Source of the DNA: Oscillospiraceae bacterium | GTDB taxonomy: Bacteria; Bacillota; Clostridia; Oscillospirales; Ruminococcaceae | Direction: 5' to 3' | Assembly: GCA_019420135.1 (NCBI GenBank) | Contig: JAHZHS010000022.1 | Span: forward strand, 12,097-18,929 | DNA: 6,833 bases | In this document: positions 1 through 5,325 of the stretch, in pieces | Layout: every line of letters starts with the position of its first letter | Numbering within the stretch: the stretch's first letter is position 1 | The notes under the pieces: generated by a model | The model's input: the letters and a program-made list of their open reading frames with translations, nothing else | Told to the model about the DNA's origin: nothing | Databases searched by the model: none | Position numbers and translations under genes: made by a program

Positions 1-570
1 GTCCTGGGCCGCCGCCCCGACCGCCGCATCTGGCTGTGGGTGGCGGTGAGCGTGGCGGGACTGTACCTGCTCTGCATGGCGGGCCGGGATACCCTCTCCC
101 TCTCGGTGAGTGAACTGAAGCTGCTGCTCTGTGCCCTGCTGTTTGCGGTGCAGATCCTTCTGGTGGGACACTACAGCCCCAAGGTGGACGGCGTCCTGCT
201 CAGTCTGTACCAGTTTCTGACCACCTCGGTATTGTCCACCGTCTTTATGTTCCTGTTTGAGCAGCCCCAATGGGATCAGATCCTGGGGGCAGGGGTGGCG
301 ATCCTCTACTGCGGCATCCTGTCCAGCGGCGTGGGCTACACCCTGCAGATCATCGGCCAGCGGGGACTGGACCCCACCATCGCCAGCCTGGCCATGTGCC
401 TGGAGAGCGTCTTCGGCGCCCTGGCGGGCTGGGCGCTGCTGGGACAGAAGCTCACCCCCATTGAGCTCACCGGCTGCCTGCTCATGTTCGCCGCCATTGT
501 GGGCTCCACCCTGTCCACCGGCAAAAGCCCCGAACCCGCCGGGCAGGCTTCCGCCTCCGGCAAGCAATGA
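1..570 (+). CDS. DMT superfamily (EamA-domain) transporter, C-terminal part
   Basis: The frame is open from the first base, so the 5' end lies outside the window; 189 residues and a TGA stop are visible. These contain about six hydrophobic segments (roughly residues 10-27, 38-57, 65-87, 95-117, 124-148 and 152-172, counted from base 1). The last five look like one EamA repeat of the ten-helix drug/metabolite transporter fold. The segment around residues 124-152 has the family pattern: small residues, a conserved-position glutamate at 135, then a flexible LLGQKLTP stretch where most members have GE. The tail after residue 173 is short, polar and rich in Ala, Ser, Pro and Gly, as in a cytoplasmic C-terminus. 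DMT proteins export or import small metabolites at the cytoplasmic membrane, but the substrate cannot be told from this. A strong terminator-like hairpin follows, so this gene probably ends its transcription unit. The family call is firm; a specific subfamily is not. Confidence 0.85.
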   Translation, partial: VLGRRPDRRIWLWVAVSVAGLYLLCMAGRDTLSLSVSELKLLLCALLFAVQILLVGHYSPKVDGVLLSLYQFLTTSVLSTVFMFLFEQPQWDQILGAGVAILYCGILSSGVGYTLQIIGQRGLDPTIASLAMCLESVFGALAGWALLGQKLTPIELTGCLLMFAAIVGSTLSTGKSPEPAGQASASGKQ

Positions 571-630
571 AAGCGAACTCCGGCAGGAGCAAAACTTCCC
601 CGCATTTCCTGGCCTCTTCGCCCGATTTCA

Positions 631-724
631 GCCCTCCCCCTTCCGCGCAGTTCCACAAGAAAACAACGTCGCTGTCCTCTGTCGTTTTCTTGTGTCACTC
701 GCGCCTCCCGGGGAGGGCTTTTTT
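631..724 (+). terminator. Long imperfect hairpin followed by six T's, probable intrinsic terminator
   Basis: A nested inverted repeat occupies 631-718. Nine bases at 631-639 pair exactly with 710-718; CGCG at 644-647 pairs with 700-703; AGT at 649-651 pairs with ACT at 697-699; and eleven bases at 654-664 pair exactly with 684-694. That is about 27 base pairs around a 19-nt loop, with small internal loops. Six T's (719-724) follow the 3' arm directly. A short local hairpin, CCTCC at 704-708 with GGAGG at 712-716, could also form just before the T's, so termination is possible with either fold. It lies 60 nt after the DMT transporter stop and before the ZIP gene. The opposite strand has no T-run after the stem, so it looks one-directional. 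It is much longer than a typical terminator stem. Confidence 0.75.
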
Positions 725-734
725 GATGCCTCGT

Positions 735-749
735 CAGGAATAATTACGC
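735..749. promoter_or_regulatory. Candidate Zur-like (Fur family 7-1-7) operator upstream of the ZIP gene
   Basis: The 15 bases are CAGGAATAATTACGC, centred on A742. The known Bacillus Zur box core is TCGTAATNATTACGA. The inner right half (ATTACG) matches in all six positions and the inner left half in four of six. The ACG ending fits Zur better than the Fur (TTATCA) or PerR (TTATAA) versions of the same architecture. The site is an isolated AT-rich island in GC-rich DNA, 54 nt before the start codon of a ZIP-family metal transporter, where a zinc-responsive repressor would be expected to act. No convincing -35/-10 pair was found next to it, so its relation to the transcription start is unknown. 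This is a by-eye consensus match and inference, not a demonstrated site. Confidence 0.4.
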
Positions 750-803
750 CCTGCAGCTCTAACCAGTTCACCTTTTGCATACCTATGGGCGGGAGGGATT
801 GCA

Positions 804-1571
804 ATGCTGGCTTCACCGTTTGTCATGACCCTGTTGGCGGGACTGTCCACCGGATTGGGGGGCATCCTGGCCGTCCTTGTCCGCCCCACCCCCCGCATGC
901 TGGCCGTCAGCATGGGATTTGCAGGGGGCATCATGCTCACCGTCAGCCTGGCCGACCTGGCACCCCAGGCCATGGCCTTTTACTCGGCCTACCTGCCGCC
1001 TCTGGCCTGCGGGGCGGCGGTGGTGTCCATCCTGCTGGCCGGGGTCTGCGCGGCGGCGTTTCTGGCCCGGGCCCTGCCCGACGAGGCCGCCCTGGCCGCC
1101 CGGTGCAGCGGGGATGCCTCCCGGGCGGCGGTGCTGCGGGCGGCCCTGGCCACCGGGGCGGCTCTGGTACTGCACAATCTGCCCGAGGGCGTCCTCACCC
1201 TGTTTGCGGGGGCCAGCGACCCCGCTCTGGGAGCACGCACCGCCCTGGCCGTGGCACTGCACAACATCCCGGAAGGTCTGGCTCTGGCTGCGCCCCTGGT
1301 CTACGCCACCGGCAAGCGGGCCAAGTCAGCCGGGGCGGCCTTTGCCTCGGGGCTGGCGGAACCCCTGGGCGCCGCGGCGGCCTGGCTGCTTTTGCGGGGC
1401 GTGCTGACGCCGGGGCTGGTCAACGGCACGGTGGTGCTGGTGGCGGGGGTCATGCTGTGGGTGTCCCTGGCCCAGCTTCTGCCCCAGGCGCTGCGGGGCG
1501 GTGCCGCGGGTGCGGCGGGCGCGGCGGCGGGGTGTCTGGCCATGCTGCTCGGCATTGCGGCACTGCCATGA
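804..1571 (+). CDS. ZIP family divalent metal transporter (ZupT/GufA-like)
   Basis: This encodes a complete 255-residue polytopic membrane protein, close to the size of bacterial ZupT (about 257). Two metal-site signatures mark it as a ZIP importer: HNLPEG at residues 124-129 (helix 4) and HNIPEG at 153-158 (helix 5). A GLAEP motif follows at 183-187 (helix 6). The segment between helices 3 and 4 (about residues 91-112) is charged, as in the family's cytosolic loop, though it lacks a His-rich stretch. ZIP proteins bring Zn2+ and often Mn2+ or Fe2+ into the cytoplasm. The start is supported by GGAGG at 792-796, seven nt upstream. Some normally acidic positions are neutral: helix 2 reads SLADLAPQ and helix 7 SLAQLLPQ, where relatives usually have E(I/L)LPE-type sequences. 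Histidine/glutamate sites in helices 4 and 5 are intact, so it is probably functional but perhaps with altered selectivity. The C-terminal Ala/Gly-rich segment (232-255) is the last helix. Confidence 0.92.
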   Translation: MLASPFVMTLLAGLSTGLGGILAVLVRPTPRMLAVSMGFAGGIMLTVSLADLAPQAMAFYSAYLPPLACGAAVVSILLAGVCAAAFLARALPDEAALAARCSGDASRAAVLRAALATGAALVLHNLPEGVLTLFAGASDPALGARTALAVALHNIPEGLALAAPLVYATGKRAKSAGAAFASGLAEPLGAAAAWLLLRGVLTPGLVNGTVVLVAGVMLWVSLAQLLPQALRGGAAGAAGAAAGCLAMLLGIAALP

Positions 1572-1583
1572 GTGTGGTATACT
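1555..1583 (+). promoter_or_regulatory. Predicted sigma-A type promoter with extended -10 for the lipoprotein/two-component operon
   Basis: TTGCGG at 1555-1560 and TATACT at 1578-1583 are separated by exactly 17 bases, and TGG directly before the -10 supplies an extended -10 TGn element. The -10 matches five of six consensus bases; the -35 matches only the leading TTG, which the extended -10 can compensate for. The -35 lies inside the last codons of the ZIP gene and the -10 just after its stop. Transcription would begin near 1590 and give a leader of about 130 nt before the lipoprotein ATG. The call rests on consensus and position only. Confidence 0.6.
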
Positions 1584-1612
1584 AATCCTGATATGCCATG
1601 CCCTCCGCAGCC

Positions 1613-1658
1613 CCCTGCCGCACCGGGATTTTCCCGCCCGGCCGGATGTGCGGCAGGG
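1613..1658 (+). promoter_or_regulatory. Strong GC-rich branched hairpin in the 5' leader of the lipoprotein mRNA
   Basis: Eleven bases at 1613-1623 (CCCTGCCGCAC) are the exact reverse complement of 1648-1658. Inside that stem lies a smaller hairpin, CGGGA 1624-1628 with TCCCG 1632-1636 around a three-base loop, and then a self-complementary CCGGCCGG at 1638-1645, so the element could fold as a branched structure. No T-run follows, so it is not a normal intrinsic terminator for the ZIP gene. Lying downstream of the predicted promoter and about 60 nt before the start codon, it could stabilise the mRNA or control translation. It does not match a riboswitch class that I recognise. Confidence 0.5.
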
Positions 1659-1663
1659 CGCGG

Positions 1664-1682
1664 GGCGGGGGACAGGCCCGCC
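1664..1682 (+). promoter_or_regulatory. Second leader hairpin inside a G-rich tract
   Basis: GGCGGG at 1664-1669 is the reverse complement of CCCGCC at 1677-1682, giving a six-pair stem with a seven-base loop. It ends 24 nt before the ribosome binding site of the lipoprotein gene. The same G-runs (1656-1658, 1662-1665, 1667-1671 and GG at 1675-1676) could alternatively form a weak two-layer quadruplex. There is no U-tract. The pairing is seen in the sequence; any regulatory role is inference. Confidence 0.3.
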
Positions 1683-1706
1683 GCCCACACACATCCCGGC
1701 CGGGGA

Positions 1707-1712
1707 AGGAGG
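1707..1712 (+). promoter_or_regulatory. Ribosome binding site that fixes the lipoprotein start
   Basis: AGGAGG is a perfect Shine-Dalgarno match seven bases before the ATG at 1720. The reading frame is open upstream to 1501, which would add 73 residues that are Arg/Pro-rich, overlap the ZIP gene and bury the signal peptide. The ribosome binding site, together with a lipoprotein signal starting directly at 1720, decides the start. Confidence 0.85.
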
Positions 1713-1719
1713 ACCGCCC

Positions 1720-3018
1720 ATGCGGGGCAGAAAACTCACAGCCGCGCTGCTGGCGGCCGCCATGCTGGCGGGGTGTTCGGCGGCGCCGCTCTCCTCCGAC
1801 ATCGAGACGCTGCTGCGCGCCCCTCAGCTGTCCGGACAGACCGCCGCGGTGCAGAACGCCCTCAACAGCTATCTGGGAGTCAGCGCCACCCTGCGTTACC
1901 CGGCCAGCGGCGAGTTCCTGTCGCCCTTTCTCTTCGGTGACTGGGACGGGGACGGCGCCGGAGAGGCCGCCGTTCTCTACACCTCCGATGAGAGCACCAA
2001 CGTCTGGCTGGCAATCCTGGAATCCACCGGGGAGGACAGCTGGCAGGTGACCCAGACGGTGGAGGGACTTTCCGGTGAGGTGGAGGCCGTCGCCTACGCC
2101 CACCTGCGGGACGCCGACTCCCAGCAGATCCTGGTGGGCTACGGCAGCGCCCAGGGGGACAAGTATCTGGTGGTTTACCTCTACGACGACGACACGCTGC
2201 AGACCGTCATCAGCCAGCAGTACACCCAGATGATCGTGGCCGATATGACCGGCTCCTCCGAGACGGAGGACCTGGTCCTTGCCCTGCCCAGCGACGGGGA
2301 CGACGGCGTCAACCTGCAGCTTCTGACCAACACCCCGGACGGCTTCCGCTCGGCCCAGACCACCAAGGTGGGGGCCGGGCGCTATACCGGCTGTGCGGCG
2401 CTCCACGCCGGTAGCGACGGCAGCGGCAGCCCCTGGCTCATCATGGACGGATGGACAAGCACCGCCCACAACAGCATCGCCACCAGCATCATCGTCTACG
2501 ATCAGGAGACGGGCTTTCTTGCCAGTTACGACCCGCCCGGTGCGGGGGACCTTGCCCGCAACACCCTGCGCTACGACACGGCGCTGGTCAGCACCGACGT
2601 GGACGGCAACGGCTCCGTCGATATTCCCCAGGAACTCAACGACGGCGGTGAACTGCTCTCCCCGCTGGACAGCCGCCTCAAGTTCCTGCTCTGGCGGGAT
2701 TACTCGGACAGCGAGGGCGGCAGCAACCGCTTCGGTGTCTATGATTCGGAATACCGCTATTTTCTGCCGCTGCCCGAGTCGATGCACGGCAACATCCTCA
2801 TTCGTTCCAACGGTTCGGGCACGGGATGGCTGATCTGCAACGCCGAGGGCACCTCCATCTACTGCGAGCTGCGGGTGGTGGACCCGTCGGAAGTGAACAG
2901 TGAACATTACAGCCGCATTGCCACCATCGGAAATCTGCAGCTGCAGTTCCGCTCGGTGCGCAACTACTACGGGCTGGATGTGAGCGACCTGCAAAGCGGC
3001 GTTGTCTTGTTTGAATGA
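1720..3018 (+). CDS. Secreted lipoprotein with FG-GAP/VCBS-like acidic repeats
   Basis: This is a 432-residue predicted lipoprotein. The N-terminus has basic residues (MRGRK), a hydrophobic Ala/Leu core and a lipobox LAGC at residues 16-19, so Cys19 would be lipidated and the protein tethered outside the cytoplasmic membrane. The mature part is rich in beta-type sequence, Asp, Gly and aromatics. Acidic loops such as GDWDGDGAGE (73-82) and DVDGNGSVD (293-301) resemble the calcium-binding DxDxDG loops of FG-GAP/VCBS beta-propeller blades. A degenerate third version is ADMTGSSETEDL (174-185). No catalytic motif is visible. It is the first gene of a probable unit with a response regulator starting 57 nt downstream and its sensor kinase. 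I infer an accessory sensing or envelope-monitoring role, but an unrelated surface function remains possible. I do not recognise a named gene. The lipoprotein assignment is strong and the propeller assignment moderate. Confidence 0.85.
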   Translation: MRGRKLTAALLAAAMLAGCSAAPLSSDIETLLRAPQLSGQTAAVQNALNSYLGVSATLRYPASGEFLSPFLFGDWDGDGAGEAAVLYTSDESTNVWLAILESTGEDSWQVTQTVEGLSGEVEAVAYAHLRDADSQQILVGYGSAQGDKYLVVYLYDDDTLQTVISQQYTQMIVADMTGSSETEDLVLALPSDGDDGVNLQLLTNTPDGFRSAQTTKVGAGRYTGCAALHAGSDGSGSPWLIMDGWTSTAHNSIATSIIVYDQETGFLASYDPPGAGDLARNTLRYDTALVSTDVDGNGSVDIPQELNDGGELLSPLDSRLKFLLWRDYSDSEGGSNRFGVYDSEYRYFLPLPESMHGNILIRSNGSGTGWLICNAEGTSIYCELRVVDPSEVNSEHYSRIATIGNLQLQFRSVRNYYGLDVSDLQSGVVLFE

Positions 3019-3075
3019 CCGGATTTTGAATGGGCGCGGGTATGTGAGCCCGTGTGACCGGAAAGGAGATCCCCA

Positions 3076-3774
3076 ATGAAACGCATCCTGGTAGTGGAGG
3101 ACGAGGCCAGCATCCGGGAGATGGTGGCCCTCAATCTCAAGCTGGCAGGCTGGGACGTTGTTGAGGCGCCCAGCGCCGAGCGCGCCCTGGAACAGCTCCA
3201 CGCGGGCGCCCCCTGCGACGCCGCCCTGCTGGACATCATGCTGCCCGGCATGGACGGACTGTCCCTGTGTGAGACCATCCGGCGGGACGACCCCGACATC
3301 GGCATCATCATTGTGTCGGCCAAGGGCCAGGAACAGGACAAGATCCGGGGCCTGTCCATCGGCGCCGATGACTATATCACCAAGCCCTTCTCGGTGTCCG
3401 AGCTCATCGCCCGGGTGGAGGCGCTGGTCCGCCGGGTACGGCGCAGCGCCCCCGACGGACGGGTGGCCGAGCCCGACCAGCTGGTCAGCGGCCCCTTTGT
3501 GCTGGATGAAAAAAGCCGGGTCCTCTATAAATCCGGCCGTCCCATCGACCTGACCCAGGTGGAATTCCAGATCATGCAGCTGTTCTTCAAGAATCCCGGA
3601 ACCGCCCTGGTGCGGGAAAAGATCCTGGAGGGCGTCTGGGGCAAGGGGTATTTCGGGGACGTCAAGATCGTGGACGTCAACATCCGCCGCCTGCGCATGA
3701 AGGTGGAGGACGAGCCCAGCAACCCCCAGCACATCCTGACGGTGTGGGGCTACGGATACCGCTGGAACGCCTGA
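3076..3774 (+). CDS. OmpR/PhoB-family response regulator transcription factor
   Basis: This 232-residue protein has two domains. The receiver domain (about 1-120) carries the acidic pocket E8/D9, the phospho-acceptor Asp53 in LLDIMLPGMDG, the switch residue Ser81 (SAKG) and the conserved Lys103 in TKPF; all key residues are present. A linker of about 15 residues leads to a winged-helix DNA-binding domain (about 137-232). This has the LTQVEF entry to the helices, a recognition helix around KIVDVNIRRLRMKVE (197-211) and the wing hairpin ending VWGYGYRW (223-230). The protein should be phosphorylated by the kinase encoded 18 nt downstream and then bind direct-repeat DNA sites. AAGGAG at 3063-3068 lies seven bases before the ATG. 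A small GC hairpin in the 57-nt gap after the lipoprotein has no T-run, so co-transcription is likely. The regulon is unknown; the receiver and wHTH assignment is near certain. Confidence 0.97.
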   Translation: MKRILVVEDEASIREMVALNLKLAGWDVVEAPSAERALEQLHAGAPCDAALLDIMLPGMDGLSLCETIRRDDPDIGIIIVSAKGQEQDKIRGLSIGADDYITKPFSVSELIARVEALVRRVRRSAPDGRVAEPDQLVSGPFVLDEKSRVLYKSGRPIDLTQVEFQIMQLFFKNPGTALVREKILEGVWGKGYFGDVKIVDVNIRRLRMKVEDEPSNPQHILTVWGYGYRWNA

Positions 3775-3792
3775 CGGCACCGGGGAGGACCC

Positions 3793-5295
3793 ATGGCAAA
3801 ACGAAATGCCGGTTTCACCAGCATTACGGCGCGCTGGCTGCGGGGCAGCCTGCTGATCACCGCCATCCTGGTGGTGGTGGCCGAGACGTTATTTCTCTAC
3901 TCCGCCTATCAGGATCTGTACGGCGGGGTGCGGCAGGCGGTGCTGAGCCGGTTCTCGACCATCGAGGGCCAGCTCAGCGCCACAGGCACGGCGGGGGACG
4001 AGAGCAACGCCTCCGCCAGCCGGGGCCAGGCTCTGCGCCGCACGGTGGAACTGTTTGACGAAAAAGATAAATTTGAATTCATGCTGCTGGATTCCTCGGG
4101 CACCATCATCGCCACCTCCAGCGGCACCTTCTCCCGGGAACTGCTGGACGGCACCGATTTCTACGATGCCATGACCGGGTCCAGCGGCATCGGGGTGTCC
4201 ACCTTCCGCACGTCGGAGGGGGAAAAGGTCATGGCCGTCACCGCCCTGGTCCCCCATACGGCGGACGGCATCGCGGCCATGCGCATGGTCACCAGCCTGA
4301 CCTTGGTGGACCGGCGCCTGCTGCAATATGTGGCGCTCTCCCTGGGCATTGCCCTGGTGGTGCTGGGGGTGTCGGCCTGGAGCGGCCTGTTTTTTGTGCG
4401 CTCCATCGTCCGCCCCGTGGCCCAGGTGGAGACTATCGCCACCCGCATTGCCAAAGGGGATCTCACCGTCCGCCTGCCCGAGTCCCATTACAATGACGAG
4501 ATCGGCCGCCTCTGCCAGACCATCAACCAGATGGCCGAGGCCCTGGCCGAGACCGAGCGGATGAAAAACGACTTCATCTCCTCGGTCAGCCATGAGCTGC
4601 GCACCCCTCTCACCAGCATCAAGGGCTGGGTGGAGACCATCGCCACCCGGGCCGCCCCCGATGACGAGATCTACCGCCGGGGCATCGCGGTCATCAGTGC
4701 CGAGACCGACCGGCTGTATGAGATGGTGGAGGACCTGCTGGACTTCTCCCGCATGCAGAACGGCATCAAGCTGGACTGTCAGGTGCTGGATCTGGTGGCC
4801 GAGGCCACCGACGCCGCCCTCTTTGTGGAGGCCCGCATGCAGAAGGAGGGCATCCGCCTGATCTACGAGGACCCCCCCGAACCCTATCCCGTCTGGGCCG
4901 ACCCGGCCCGGCTGCGGCAGGTGTTTGTGAATATTCTGGACAACGCCATCAAGTATTCCCGGCCCGGCGGGGCCATCACTATTCTGCTCTCCCGCAACTC
5001 CGAGACAGTTACCGCCGCCATCCGGGACCAGGGCCGGGGCATCGCCCCCGATGACCTGGAAAAGGTCCGTCTCAAGTTTTTCAAAGGCAAGAACTCGGTG
5101 CGGGGGTCGGGCATCGGCCTGGCTGTGGTGGATGAGATCGTCACCGCTCTGGGCGGCACCCTGGACATCACAAGCAAACTGGGGGAGGGCACCACCGTCA
5201 GCGTGACCCTGCCTCTTTACCGCGCCGGACAGGAATACCTGCACGACCCGCTGCACCTGCCGGAACAGACCCCGGACGGCGGCGGGCAGTCCTGA
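3793..5295 (+). CDS. Membrane sensor histidine kinase (HAMP-HisKA-HATPase), partner of the upstream regulator
   Basis: This 500-residue kinase has helix TM1 at about 18-38, an extracytoplasmic domain at about 39-175, TM2 at about 178-203, HAMP at about 203-256, HisKA from about 257 and an ATPase domain to about 475. The phospho-accepting His267 lies in SHELRTP. The ATP site shows an N box (N380, N384 in VNILDNAIKYS), a G1 box DQGRGI (412-417) and a G2 box GSGIGLAV (438-445). The ATP lid between FF (429-430) and the G2 box is short, a variant I associate with some clostridial kinases. The outer domain contains FMLLDSSGTIIATSSG (96-111), resembling the PAS-like fold of single-Cache sensors. It should autophosphorylate on a periplasm-side cue and pass phosphate to Asp53 of the regulator. 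GGAGG at 3784-3788 precedes the ATG by a rather short four bases. The ligand cannot be read from sequence. The polar, Gly/Pro-rich C-terminal tail after 476 is unassigned. Confidence 0.96.
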   Translation: MAKRNAGFTSITARWLRGSLLITAILVVVAETLFLYSAYQDLYGGVRQAVLSRFSTIEGQLSATGTAGDESNASASRGQALRRTVELFDEKDKFEFMLLDSSGTIIATSSGTFSRELLDGTDFYDAMTGSSGIGVSTFRTSEGEKVMAVTALVPHTADGIAAMRMVTSLTLVDRRLLQYVALSLGIALVVLGVSAWSGLFFVRSIVRPVAQVETIATRIAKGDLTVRLPESHYNDEIGRLCQTINQMAEALAETERMKNDFISSVSHELRTPLTSIKGWVETIATRAAPDDEIYRRGIAVISAETDRLYEMVEDLLDFSRMQNGIKLDCQVLDLVAEATDAALFVEARMQKEGIRLIYEDPPEPYPVWADPARLRQVFVNILDNAIKYSRPGGAITILLSRNSETVTAAIRDQGRGIAPDDLEKVRLKFFKGKNSVRGSGIGLAVVDEIVTALGGTLDITSKLGEGTTVSVTLPLYRAGQEYLHDPLHLPEQTPDGGGQS

Positions 5296-5325
5296 CAACG
5301 CAATTTTACAGGAGTACAATCACCT

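Noticed and set aside
725..790. Possible -35/-10 promoter for the ZIP gene
   Set aside because: AATAAT at 739-744 and ATACCT at 779-784 resemble -10 boxes, but neither has a credible -35 at 16-18 bp. A promoter is expected here but cannot be placed.
257..1585. Plus-strand 442-codon frame running through the DMT gene end, the intergenic hairpin and the ZIP gene
   Set aside because: The product is Pro/Arg/Gly-rich low complexity, crosses a strong terminator-like hairpin and conflicts with the well-supported DMT and ZIP reading frames.
1613..1658. Perfect 11-bp stem as an intrinsic terminator of the ZIP gene
   Set aside because: No T-run follows; the downstream sequence is G-rich. It is better read as leader RNA structure.
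1501..1719. Upstream extension of the lipoprotein frame
   Set aside because: It overlaps the ZIP gene, is compositionally unlike the rest of the protein, and would hide the signal peptide. The AGGAGG and lipobox support the start at 1720.
3035..3054. Small GC hairpin between the lipoprotein and regulator genes as a terminator
   Set aside because: The stem is only four to six pairs and no U-tract follows, so co-transcription remains the simpler reading.
1582..3780. Very long minus-strand open frame (732 codons) opposite the lipoprotein and regulator genes
   Set aside because: Both plus-strand genes have clear family motifs and ribosome binding sites. The antisense frame is a by-product of G/C-rich third codon positions; its translation is low complexity with no recognisable domain.
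3889..5319. Minus-strand open frame (476 codons) opposite the histidine kinase
   Set aside because: It mirrors the kinase coding sequence, is rich in His, Gly and Gln as expected for such shadows, and has no family motif.
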